64,000 nucleotides of DNA, from assembly GCA_964584255.1 (NCBI GenBank), contig CAZOZM010000004.1, forward strand, positions 1 through 64,000. Direction: 5' to 3'. Source of the stretch: UBA3775 sp964584255. GTDB lineage: Bacteria; Bacillota; Clostridia; Lachnospirales; Lachnospiraceae. The notes under the pieces are model-generated. The model saw nothing but the letters and a program-made list of their open reading frames with translations, ran no database searches and was not told the origin of the DNA. A program made the position numbers and the translations under genes. Every line of letters begins with the position of its first letter. Position 1 is the stretch's first letter. Positions 26,885-34,984 of this stretch are shown in pieces.

Positions 26885-27217
26885 CTACTTTTTTTTACAT
26901 AAATCATAGCTCTCGGCTATCATTCTCTTAATTTCATGTTCCGGTACTGTTCCATCCAAAACAATCGTGTTCCAATGTTCTTTATTCTGATGATATCCGG
27001 GAATTACGGCATCATAAGTGTTTCTCCATAAATCCCGCCACTCCGGATCAACTTTCACATTTATACAAAGCCTTTCATCTTTTTCATATGTCCATAAAAA
27101 TGCTTTTTTAGTGCTTCGAACCCTTACAAGCTGCCAGTTATCATCATGAAACGGAGCATCCTGATATGTGCCCGGAAATGTCAGTCCAAATCGTATTATT
27201 TCTTCTCTTGTTGTCAT
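26885..27217 (-). CDS. MmcQ/YjbR family DNA-binding-fold protein
   Basis: 110 residues from the ATG at 27217, which has AGGAG upstream. The sequence matches small CyaY-like YjbR proteins: a start like TREEIIRFGLTFPGTYQDAPFHDDNW, the strand segment FLWTYEKDERLCINVKVDPEW, and GYHQNKEHWNTIVLDGTVPEHEIKRMIAESYDL near the end. The family is described as having a double-wing DNA-binding fold, but its role is not known. It lies in the accessory stretch between a methyltransferase and an ArsC/Spx-like gene, with loose spacing. Confidence 0.85.
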   Translation of the reverse strand: MTTREEIIRFGLTFPGTYQDAPFHDDNWQLVRVRSTKKAFLWTYEKDERLCINVKVDPEWRDLWRNTYDAVIPGYHQNKEHWNTIVLDGTVPEHEIKRMIAESYDLCKKK

Positions 27218-27387
27218 TATATTTTCTCCTCGTTCCTCAAACCGGACTCTATCACTATAAGTCATCTCCTGCTTCCATCACAACCCGAAAATGCCAACCT
27301 GCCGGATTTTCCAATAATTGTCTGAATGTGTCAGGTAAGTGATTCTGCCATTTTCCTTTAAGGAAGCCTGTTTCGTCTCATTTATCA

Positions 27388-27729
27388 TCAGCTCCATCCT
27401 TTCCAAACATCCGGCTGATATCCGAGTGTAGACTGCCTTCCGTTTCTGACTACCGGCGTTTTGATAACCAGGGGATTCTCAAGCACCTTCTCCAGCCTGT
27501 CCTCTTCTGCCATATATTTTATAAGTGCCAGCAAATTATTATCTTTGCCTTCCCAATTAATCATATTTTCAAATCCGCCATTTGACTGAGCAACCGAAGT
27601 AAATTCTCCCTTGCTCATGCCTTTTTCCTTCATGTCAATAAACTGATACTTAATGCCTCGCTCTTTAAAAAAACGCTCTGCCTTCTTTGTATCATTGCAC
27701 TTCTTAGTGCCAAATATCTGTATGTTCAT
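27388..27729 (-). CDS. ArsC/Spx-family protein
   Basis: 113-residue thioredoxin-fold protein starting at the ATG at 27729 (AAAGGA upstream). It begins IQIFGTKKCNDTKKAERFFKERGIKYQFIDM, the ArsC/Spx signature, with one active-site-like cysteine (about residue 9) and no CXXC. NPLVIKTPVVRNGRQSTLGYQPDVW matches the family C-terminus. It could be a glutathione- or thiol-dependent reductase or a Spx-like regulator; the lone cysteine fits the YffB/ArsC type better than redox-switch Spx. The open frame continues upstream into the MBL gene but without family similarity. Confidence 0.85.
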   Translation of the reverse strand: MNIQIFGTKKCNDTKKAERFFKERGIKYQFIDMKEKGMSKGEFTSVAQSNGGFENMINWEGKDNNLLALIKYMAEEDRLEKVLENPLVIKTPVVRNGRQSTLGYQPDVWKGWS

Positions 27730-27754
27730 ACTCAGTATTCCTTTATCTGCTGTT

Positions 27755-28567
27755 CTATTTTTCGCAAAAACAATCATACGGGGCTGAATCATCAAATACA
27801 AATCCCTTTTTCTTCCACTGAGGTATCTCATTAATGTGAGAAAAAGCCTGTTTAATATCGCTTGTGTAACCGTTATGAGATGTAAATAAATACTCAATAT
27901 CTTTATCCTCACAGAAAGATTGTAAAGTATTCAGTGACTCAATATTCATTTTACTACTGTAATTGAATATATTAAAGAAACAGTAACCGCCGACAGAATT
28001 GATTGCAAGGGAATCTCCGGTAAAAAGATATTTATCATCTATCAGATACACCATATGTCCCAATGTATGTCCCGAAACCAAAACGGCCTGTATTTTTATG
28101 TCATTGACATATACTGTTTCACGGTCTTTTAATAGTCTGTAGCCGTTTTTGAATGCAACAGAGTTTTTTACCTTGAACGGTCCGATTTTTTTACGGGTGT
28201 ATATGTTGGTCAGGTAGTTCTCTTCTATCTCACCAAGATATATCTGTGCATTCTGCATTTTGCAGGTGCTGTTTACATCCAATCCGCCGCCGTGGTCAGG
28301 GTCAACATGGGTCATAAATACCGCTTCGATTTTGTCAGCGTCAATCCCTAACTGCTTTACACCCTCGAAGAAACCGCCATGATTTTTATATCCTGCATCA
28401 ATGGCTATAACCGTGCCATTTTTCTCGTAGAAAAAAATATTTACATCGTATTCTCTTACGCAGCTGATCCTATCCGTCAGATGCCCTGTTTCACTAGGGT
28501 GCAGAGCTCCTTTACCTCTGTACATTCTTGGCACAATATGTACTGCAAAATAATCAATAAGACTCAT
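27755..28567 (-). CDS. metallo-beta-lactamase-fold hydrolase
   Basis: 270-residue MBL-fold enzyme. The metal-binding motif reads THVDPDHGGGLD (HxDxDH in place of the usual HxHxDH), followed by VSGHTLGHMVYL, the Asp of FTGDSLA and a final His in FTSHNGYT. Such proteins hydrolyse lactones, thioesters, phosphoesters or other substrates; this one cannot be assigned. The first His-to-Asp-type variation (HVDPDH) is seen in some lactonase-like members. GGAGG lies before the ATG. Next to an AraC regulator (upstream) and an ArsC-like gene (downstream). Confidence 0.88.
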   Translation of the reverse strand: MSLIDYFAVHIVPRMYRGKGALHPSETGHLTDRISCVREYDVNIFFYEKNGTVIAIDAGYKNHGGFFEGVKQLGIDADKIEAVFMTHVDPDHGGGLDVNSTCKMQNAQIYLGEIEENYLTNIYTRKKIGPFKVKNSVAFKNGYRLLKDRETVYVNDIKIQAVLVSGHTLGHMVYLIDDKYLFTGDSLAINSVGGYCFFNIFNYSSKMNIESLNTLQSFCEDKDIEYLFTSHNGYTSDIKQAFSHINEIPQWKKKGFVFDDSAPYDCFCEK

Positions 28568-28634
28568 AAGCCAATAACCTCCTTTTCAGAGACTATTTTA
28601 TCAGCTCATGAGCCTTTTTTCTTTCAAAAATCTG

Positions 28635-29351
28635 TCAACTTTTCAGAACCTCACGAATGGATACTCCTGTAAGCTGTTTGCAGGTGTATGCGAGATGAGC
28701 AGCGCTTGAGAACCCGGCCTCATAGGCGGCATGGATTATATTTTTTCCTGACATTACATATTTATACGCACGTTCCATTTTACGGATTACCAGATAGCTT
28801 TTCAACGAAATGCCCATTTCGCTCTTGAACAGGTGCGTCAGGCGGGTTTCCGAAAGGCAGACCATCCGAGCGATTTCCTTTATTTTATAATTGAGCCATT
28901 CTCCCGAGATAATATGCTCATTCACGTCTTCCACTCTCGAATCTTTTCTGCTCTCTTCGTCAGGCTTGATTCCAATAGTCAGAAGAAGCTCCCGTACAAG
29001 CGTGATGATATCATCGTCAGACAGATTATACAGGTCATGGGGGAAGGATACACTACTGCCGCAGTTGGCAAAAAATTGACCACTACCGAAAAATGTGCTT
29101 TTCATCTGCTCAGCAATGGAGCTTGTAGGATCAATGAGCAAAAACAGCTCGCATCCATTACCTGACTCTGCGATGTGCTTTATATTTGAATCGAGAACAA
29201 TAGTCTTTCCTGAACATCGTTCACCGTTTGCGGTAATAACGCAGCCGTTGCTGCCGTAAAACAGATGCAGCATGGGATGACGGTGCATATCTGCCTTTGG
29301 AAATGAGGGTAGAATTATAATATAAGAATTTTGAAATAATATACGACTCAT
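28635..29351 (-). CDS. AraC-family transcriptional regulator
   Basis: 238 residues from the ATG at 29351 with GGAGG 5 nt upstream. The N-terminal half is a short cupin-like domain (about 10-110, with HPMLHLFYGSNGCVITANGE). The C-terminal two helix-turn-helices are at about 140-235 (IKEIARMVCLSETRLTHLFKSEMGISLKSYL and AAYEAGFSSAAHLAYTCKQLTG). It probably controls the MBL and ArsC-like genes that follow on the same strand. The inducer is unknown. Confidence 0.9.
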   Translation of the reverse strand: MSRILFQNSYIIILPSFPKADMHRHPMLHLFYGSNGCVITANGERCSGKTIVLDSNIKHIAESGNGCELFLLIDPTSSIAEQMKSTFFGSGQFFANCGSSVSFPHDLYNLSDDDIITLVRELLLTIGIKPDEESRKDSRVEDVNEHIISGEWLNYKIKEIARMVCLSETRLTHLFKSEMGISLKSYLVIRKMERAYKYVMSGKNIIHAAYEAGFSSAAHLAYTCKQLTGVSIREVLKS

Positions 29352-29453
29352 ATGCACCTCCTGCTTGCATAAATCAATGCGTAAAATTCAAATTTCACTT
29401 TCTATTGTACCACGCACACTCCTTGTATTCCACCTATATTTTTATAAAGTTTT

Positions 29454-29492
29454 TTAAAGGCGGACTGCCATTTCATAGCAATCCGCCTTTAA
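29454..29492. repeat. long inverted repeat (hairpin) in the AraC-spoIVB gap
   Basis: Arms of 15 nt (29454-29468 and 29478-29492, cores AAAGGCGGA and TCCGCCTTT) with one wobble position and a 9-nt loop. It has no T-run on the exit side in either direction, so it may be a weak terminator for spoIVB or a protein-binding site. Confidence 0.5.
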
Positions 29493-29578
29493 AATTACCA
29501 CACTTCCAGACTATCCTCCGCATCAATCCATATCTGCATATATTATGTTCATCCAATCAATACTTTCTTGAAAATGTA

Positions 29579-29719
29579 TTATAAGCATTTCATCCACTTC
29601 CAACTGTCATTTTCATACTTTGTTATAAGTTGTTTCTTTATAGCTTTCACCATATAGAAATCAAAAATTGCAGTGCAACCTGTGAGCAAACTCACGCTGT
29701 CTGCTATTTTCGCTTTCAT
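29579..29719 (-). CDS. possible 46-residue small ORF or gene remnant
   Basis: The minus-strand frame reads from MKAKIADSVSLLTGC to KYENDSWKWMKCL in 46 residues. The composition looks protein-like (hydrophobic centre, Trp-rich tail), but no ribosome binding site precedes the ATG. An overlapping frame through 29661-29757 also reads openly and ends FAHRLHCNF. Both may be shadows of a repeated sequence rather than genes. Confidence 0.25.
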   Translation of the reverse strand: MKAKIADSVSLLTGCTAIFDFYMVKAIKKQLITKYENDSWKWMKCL

Positions 29720-29757
29720 TAAGAAATGCAGCTCGATTCCGCTCTGCTACATTTCTC
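29620..29757 (-). repeat. multi-hairpin repeat-like element abutting spoIVB
   Basis: Immediately after the spoIVB stop come arms AGAAATGCAGC and GCTACATTTCT, then GTGAG/CTCAC (29682-29686 and 29691-29695), then a TTGCA/TGCAA stem followed on the minus strand by T5. The last can terminate spoIVB transcription. The element sits exactly at the edge of the accessory stretch. I suspect it belongs to a dispersed repeat family; copies elsewhere were not checked. Confidence 0.4.
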
Positions 29758-31042
29758 AATGCTCCAGCATGTTCTCAATAAAGATCCCATATCCGGTTGT
29801 CGGATCGTCTACCGTAACATGGGTTACCGCTCCCACCAGCTTTCCGTCCTGAATAATCGGGCTACCGCTCATTCCCTGTATTATTCCTCCGGTCTTTTCA
29901 AGCAGTCTTTCATCTGTTATTTTAAGTTTTATCGATTTTTCAACACTGACTTTTCCATATGAAACGTCTGTAATCTCCACTGAATAACACTCTTTCTCAC
30001 CAAACATACAGCTCACAATATACGCACTTCCCCTAGTAACGGAATAAGCCGTTCCTATCTGATATAAATCATCACTTGTAAAACCGAGTTTTTTTACCAC
30101 CTCATCCCTATCTTCATTTTTTCCAAATACTCCGATGGTGGTATTTTCCGTTATGTCCCCCACATAATCCGTGTTGCTCCGGCTCATTGAGCCTACTATC
30201 TCTCCCGGTTCACCTTCTTTTCCTTTTTCAATTGAAAGAACATGTGCCCGGTAAACCTCTCCGGATGAAATACTTAGCAGTGTTCCGGTATCAATATCCG
30301 TAATTCCGTGCCCAAGTGTTCCAAACACACCCTTTTCAGGGCTGTAATATGTTATTGTTCCGACTCCTGCCGTATCATCACGAATCCACGCTCCGATTTT
30401 ATAGGAGTTGTCCGATGTCATGACAGGCTTTATTGAAACCTTGATTTCTTCTTCATTCCTTCTGACTTTCAGTTCAATTGCTTTTTCTCCGTTTTTCTGT
30501 ACAAGTAAAACAAACTGTGCTTTATCCTTAATTCGCTCACCATTCATTTCTATTATATAATCACCGCTTCGGAGTATATTTTCTGCCGGTGACACCTTTG
30601 TTCCATTCTCAAGGGTGACACTTCCACTGCCAAGTACAAGAATACCGTCAGTATTCAATGCAATACCTATTATGTTTCCTCCTACATATACACTTTCAGG
30701 TGTTACAACATTTACACTTATTGTATCTACCGGGATAAGATTAAAAAGATATACTTTAGCCCTATATTTACCGGTATCCGAGGCTTTCAGGTTAAATTCA
30801 TCGCCAAGGTTTATGGAAATCCGGTCTGCCGGAACTTTTTCACCCTGTCCTTTTGAAACATATATATCCTCGCTTTCAATTTTAAGACTGTAAGGCATGG
30901 AAAGGGAAAAACTCTGTTCCTCGCCCGAAAACAGCAGAATATCTCCCGGCTTATTCCCAAAAACGCTTCCAAGAACAAGACCTGTTATAACTGCTGCGAG
31001 GGTAAATATTAATGTGTAAAGTATTTTTCGATATATCTTCAA
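29756..31042 (-). CDS. spoIVB: SpoIVB serine peptidase
   Basis: 428 residues from a TTG at 31042, chosen because GGAGGTGA lies just upstream; the ATG at 31069 has none. An N-terminal membrane anchor (about 3-28) is followed by a PDZ domain (about 115-205) and an S55 peptidase domain with the His of GTLGHGITD (His245) and the Ser of GMSGSP (about 392). Forespore SpoIVB is secreted into the intermembrane space and triggers SpoIVFB-dependent activation of sigma-K. Length matches the Bacillus protein. It follows recN after a terminator, so it must have its own (forespore) promoter, which I could not place. Confidence 0.95.
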   Translation of the reverse strand: MKIYRKILYTLIFTLAAVITGLVLGSVFGNKPGDILLFSGEEQSFSLSMPYSLKIESEDIYVSKGQGEKVPADRISINLGDEFNLKASDTGKYRAKVYLFNLIPVDTISVNVVTPESVYVGGNIIGIALNTDGILVLGSGSVTLENGTKVSPAENILRSGDYIIEMNGERIKDKAQFVLLVQKNGEKAIELKVRRNEEEIKVSIKPVMTSDNSYKIGAWIRDDTAGVGTITYYSPEKGVFGTLGHGITDIDTGTLLSISSGEVYRAHVLSIEKGKEGEPGEIVGSMSRSNTDYVGDITENTTIGVFGKNEDRDEVVKKLGFTSDDLYQIGTAYSVTRGSAYIVSCMFGEKECYSVEITDVSYGKVSVEKSIKLKITDERLLEKTGGIIQGMSGSPIIQDGKLVGAVTHVTVDDPTTGYGIFIENMLEH

Positions 31043-31102
31043 GTCTTCACCTCCGAACAGATTGTGCATCTCCGGATTCTTGTGAAAACAGATTTCTTAA
31101 GA

Positions 31103-31147
31103 CAAAAAGGAGATACCTTTGAATTATCATTAGTATCTCCCAAAAAA
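31103..31147 (-). terminator. intrinsic terminator of recN
   Basis: Arms GGAGATAC (31109-31116) and GTATCTCC (31133-31140) with a T5 run on the exit side of the minus strand, just after the recN stop. Confidence 0.85.
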
Positions 31148-31166
31148 AGTCATATATTCAGTTTTA

Positions 31167-32852
31167 TCATTTATGTAATTTTCTTTTAGCTTCTCCGGCC
31201 AGGCTGAGCATTTCCTTTGCACTTTCCCTGACACTTTCAGTTATCCTTACGCCTCCGGTCATTCTTGCTATTTCATCAATTTTTTCATCGTCACAAAGCT
31301 GTCTGATTCCGGTTACTGTTTCTCCGTTCTCCTGCTCCTTCTCGATGAGAAAATGCGTATCTGCCATGGATGCAATCTGAGGCAGGTGAGTAATACAGAT
31401 TACCTGATGTGTAAGAGAGAGCTCCGCAATTTTTTCAGATACCTTTTGTGCCGTACGACCACTGATTCCTGTATCTATTTCGTCAAAAACAAGGGCATCA
31501 ATATCATTTTTATCCGCTATGACGGATTTAATGGCAAGCATGATTCTGCTGAGTTCACCACCACTGGCACACTGCGAGAGCTTTTTCATCGGTTCTCCCA
31601 GGTTAGTACTTATATAGAATTCAACCTCTTCAGCGCCGTTTTCACTCATTTCCTCAAGTTCATTAAGTCTGACTTCAAAAACCGCATACTCAAAATTGAG
31701 CTCTTTCAATGCTTTTGTCAGCATATCCGATAAATCCGATGCCGCCTTCCTTCTTTTTGGAGTAAGAACTGCGCATAATTCATCCAGCCTTGCTTCTGAT
31801 TTTTCTTTCGTCTCTTTCAGTTTCAAAAGATATTTATCAAAATCCTCATATACAGCCAGCTTTTTCCTGCATTCTTCCGCATAGTTTTCTATCTCGGCAA
31901 CTGAATTTCCATATTTACTCTTTAATCTGTTTATGACGTCCAGTCGTTCGGATACTTCCGCAAATTCTTCTTCGCTCCCCGAAAGGCTCTCATTATATTC
32001 CCTTATTTCATAACCTATCTGCATTATCTGTTCGCCGATAAGATTCAGTCCTTCTTCTATTTCCGAAAGCTTTTCATCATTAACAGGCAGTCTTGAGCAT
32101 GCCCTTAATGCCTCATCTATCTTTGCCGCTGCCGAATTTCCATCATCAATCGTTGAATCCAGACATGTTGCAAGACATTCCGTAATTTTTCCAACATTAG
32201 CAAGAATTCTGAATCGTTCATTCAAAATCTCATCTTCGCCTTCTTTAACCGCAGCCGCCTCTATCTCATCAAGTTCATAGCGAATCAGATCGATTTCTCT
32301 TTCACTTTTCCGTCCATTCGAACAGGCTTCTTCATATTCTTTTTCAGCTTCCCTGTACGTTCTGTACTGCTCCCTGATTTTTTTCAGAAGCTCATCCGAA
32401 TCTGAAATCATCGAATCTACAATACCACGTTGTGCAGTCTTATAAAGCAATGACTGGTGTTCATGCTGACCATGAATATCAATCAGTTCACCGGCAAGTT
32501 GTCTTACTATATTCTGAGACACCGCTTCACCGTTAATTCGGAGTATACTTCTTCCGGATGCCATAATTTTTCTGGAAATTATAACCTGTCCGTCAGCATC
32601 AAGATCATTTTCCTCAAGTATACTTTTTATTTTTTTGCTTTCTGTCTCAAAGATAAGTTCAATCAGCGCATAATCAGACTTTTTTCCCAAAACATCCTTC
32701 TGCACCTTGCTTCCTAAAACAGCAGACAAAGACCCGATAAGTATTGATTTTCCGGCACCCGTTTCTCCGGTAAGGGCATTAAAGCCCTTTCCGAACTCCA
32801 GTCTCACTTCATCAATAATTGCAAAATTCTTTACATATAAGCTAACCAGCAT
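31167..32852 (-). CDS. recN: DNA repair protein RecN
   Basis: 561-residue SMC-like ATPase involved in double-strand break repair. Walker A is GETGAGKS (29-36). A long coiled coil spans roughly 155-365. The C-terminal lobe has the ABC signature region CASGGELSRIMLAIKS and Walker B LVFDEIDTGISG. Length is typical. It sits downstream of argR in most Firmicutes; here yebC intervenes. A terminator follows. Confidence 0.97.
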   Translation of the reverse strand: MLVSLYVKNFAIIDEVRLEFGKGFNALTGETGAGKSILIGSLSAVLGSKVQKDVLGKKSDYALIELIFETESKKIKSILEENDLDADGQVIISRKIMASGRSILRINGEAVSQNIVRQLAGELIDIHGQHEHQSLLYKTAQRGIVDSMISDSDELLKKIREQYRTYREAEKEYEEACSNGRKSEREIDLIRYELDEIEAAAVKEGEDEILNERFRILANVGKITECLATCLDSTIDDGNSAAAKIDEALRACSRLPVNDEKLSEIEEGLNLIGEQIMQIGYEIREYNESLSGSEEEFAEVSERLDVINRLKSKYGNSVAEIENYAEECRKKLAVYEDFDKYLLKLKETKEKSEARLDELCAVLTPKRRKAASDLSDMLTKALKELNFEYAVFEVRLNELEEMSENGAEEVEFYISTNLGEPMKKLSQCASGGELSRIMLAIKSVIADKNDIDALVFDEIDTGISGRTAQKVSEKIAELSLTHQVICITHLPQIASMADTHFLIEKEQENGETVTGIRQLCDDEKIDEIARMTGGVRITESVRESAKEMLSLAGEAKRKLHK

Positions 32853-32898
32853 AACATTACCTCACTTTGATTTCTGCACAAAACCAGTGGGATGCTTA

Positions 32899-33630
32899 TC
32901 AATCTATTTCCACATTGTGATATACATTCTGTACGTCATCATCATCATCAAGAAGATCCATTGTTCTGTTAAAGTTCTTGACATCCTGCTCATCAGTAAG
33001 AGTTACATAAGTCTGAGGAATCATTGTAACTTCTGCCTCTGCCATAGGTATGCCTGCATCTTCAAGAGCCTGTCTTATTCCGGAAAAATCGTCCGGTGCA
33101 GTATAAACCTCATAACTGTCTTCTTCCTCCGAGAAATCCTCAGCACCCGCATCAAGCACAGTCATCATAAGTTCATCTGCATCTCCGTCATATTCTTCTT
33201 TATCTATTACAATAAGTCCTTTTTCATCGAACATATATGAAACGCATCCCTGTGTTCCAATACTTCCCTGACCCTTTGTAAACGCATTTCTGATATTGGA
33301 TGCAGTTCTGTTCTTATTATCTGTGAGCGCCTCTACGATAATGGCTGAACCCTTTGGTCCATATCCTTCATATGATACAAATTCATAGTTTACCGCATTG
33401 GCATCTCCTGCTGCTTTCTTTATACTTCTTTCAATTGTATCATTAGGCATGTTATTTGACTTTGCCTTTGCGATAATATCCTTAAGTTTAGAGTTATTAT
33501 TTGGATCCGGACCGCCTTCCTTTACTGCTACGGCAATCTCACGTCCTATTCTTGTAAAGATTTTTCCCTTAGCGGAATCATTTTTTTCCTTCTTGTGCTT
33601 GATATTAGCAAATTTTGAATGTCCTGACAT
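32899..33630 (-). CDS. yebC: YebC/PmpR-family regulatory or translation protein
   Basis: 243-residue protein opening with MSGHSKFANIKHKKEKNDSAKGKIFTRIGREI, the YebC signature. The middle contains GPKGSAIIVEALTDNKNRTASNIR and an acidic C-terminus ends near DLLDDDDDVQNVYHN. Members were named as transcription regulators, and some help ribosomes through proline stretches. It lies 17 nt after argR and 46 nt before recN, in the same unit, an unusual insertion in the argR-recN pair. Confidence 0.96.
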   Translation of the reverse strand: MSGHSKFANIKHKKEKNDSAKGKIFTRIGREIAVAVKEGGPDPNNNSKLKDIIAKAKSNNMPNDTIERSIKKAAGDANAVNYEFVSYEGYGPKGSAIIVEALTDNKNRTASNIRNAFTKGQGSIGTQGCVSYMFDEKGLIVIDKEEYDGDADELMMTVLDAGAEDFSEEEDSYEVYTAPDDFSGIRQALEDAGIPMAEAEVTMIPQTYVTLTDEQDVKNFNRTMDLLDDDDDVQNVYHNVEID

Positions 33631-33647
33631 TTTTATTCCTCCGTGTG

Positions 33648-34109
33648 TTAATTATTTCCAAGCAGTCGGTTTATTAAAACCATTGCTGCATTTGCTTTAT
33701 CTCCGGATTTCATGACACACATTATGGTATCATCCCCGGCAATACAACCAACCATTCCGTCAAGCAGCATTGAATCAATTGCCGCGCCGACGGCCGAACC
33801 CATTCCGATGTTGGTTCTTATCACTAGTATATTTTCGGCTGTATCTACAACCTTTACGGCATCCCTGAGGATTCTGATATGCCTTTTGCTCTCATCCTCA
33901 CTCTTTACATCATGCCTGTATCTGGTATAAATCTGTCTTCCTCCGGGACCAATCATTTTGGTGAGTTTTAGCTCCCTTATGTCCCTGGATACGGTAGCCT
34001 GTGTTACATTAAACCCCGATTTTTTTAATCTGTCACAGAGTTCTTCCTGTGTTTCAATTTCGTAATTGGAAACCAGATTGAGAATCTGATTATGTCTGGC
34101 TGATTTCAT
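33648..34109 (-). CDS. argR: arginine repressor ArgR/AhrC
   Basis: 153 residues. The N-terminal winged helix (1-70) has the pattern SNYEIETQEELCDRLKKSGFNVTQATVSRDIRELKL, and the C-terminal arginine-binding/hexamerisation domain contains GSAVGAAIDSM and GCIAGDDTIMCVM. It controls arginine biosynthesis and catabolism, and its presence before recN is a conserved Firmicutes neighbourhood. ARG boxes were not searched for. Confidence 0.96.
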   Translation of the reverse strand: MKSARHNQILNLVSNYEIETQEELCDRLKKSGFNVTQATVSRDIRELKLTKMIGPGGRQIYTRYRHDVKSEDESKRHIRILRDAVKVVDTAENILVIRTNIGMGSAVGAAIDSMLLDGMVGCIAGDDTIMCVMKSGDKANAAMVLINRLLGNN

Positions 34110-34129
34110 ATTCCCTCCAAACCGATAAA

Positions 34130-34963
34130 TTAAGTAAGCTTGGTATTAAGCATGTCAACAAAAGAAAAATCCGGAAGCATGCACATTTTACATTTTGTTT
34201 CCGCCCTTTCTATTATAACTTCCTCATCCTGTCCAAGTTTTCCATATCCCACACCGTCTGCCGTTATATATGCATCGTGAGATTCATTGTGCCTGAATCC
34301 CCCAAGCTTTATCTTTACCACATCTCCTGCAGAAATAACAAAACTCCTGGCGTTAAGTGCATGAGGGCATATAGGTGTTATAAGTATAACCCCTGTATTC
34401 GGTTTTACGATTGGGCCTCCCGCACTCAGATTATATCCGGTTGACCCCGTCGGAGTCGAAATGATTATACCATCACACTCATATTTTCCGAATAACTGGT
34501 CATTAACATAGACCATTATTCCGACAAGCTGCGAATAACCTCCACGACTTATTACAATGTCATTCAGAGCATCGCACGACTCCCTTTCACCGCATGAAAG
34601 CTTTAATTTCATACGATAGTCCAATATATAATCATCGGCCATCAGTCTTTTTATCGCAGCTATGGCATTAGGTGCTTCCGTCATTGTCAGAAAGCCGAGA
34701 CTTCCCATGTTAATTCCGAACAAAGGTATATCTTTTTCGTGAAGTTCCTTTGAGGCCTGAAGAAACGTTCCGTCTCCTCCAAGAACCAGAATACACTCGG
34801 CCTCATCAGGTATATCCTCCGACAAAGTATAGTGTTCATCTTCCGGTGCCTGTGGAACAATATAACACGTCCCACCGTTTTCCTCAATATATTTCTTTAT
34901 TTCATCAGCAAGCTCTGCCGTGCCGCTCTTGCTTCTGTTTGCTACAATACAAAAATGCTTCAT
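34130..34963 (-). CDS. nadK: NAD kinase
   Basis: 277-residue enzyme making NADP from NAD and ATP or polyphosphate. GGDGTFL (62-68) is the catalytic motif, followed by GINMGSLGFLTM and the conserved STPTGSTGYNLSAGGPI. Length is typical for Firmicutes. It lies between tlyA and argR with short gaps in the housekeeping operon. Confidence 0.97.
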   Translation of the reverse strand: MKHFCIVANRSKSGTAELADEIKKYIEENGGTCYIVPQAPEDEHYTLSEDIPDEAECILVLGGDGTFLQASKELHEKDIPLFGINMGSLGFLTMTEAPNAIAAIKRLMADDYILDYRMKLKLSCGERESCDALNDIVISRGGYSQLVGIMVYVNDQLFGKYECDGIIISTPTGSTGYNLSAGGPIVKPNTGVILITPICPHALNARSFVISAGDVVKIKLGGFRHNESHDAYITADGVGYGKLGQDEEVIIERAETKCKMCMLPDFSFVDMLNTKLT

Positions 34964-34984
34964 ACACGTCTCCGGTATTATGTT

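Noticed and set aside
32707..33240. 177-residue plus-strand frame across recN and yebC
   Set aside because: Runs antisense through two well-conserved genes and their gap; no recognisable domain.
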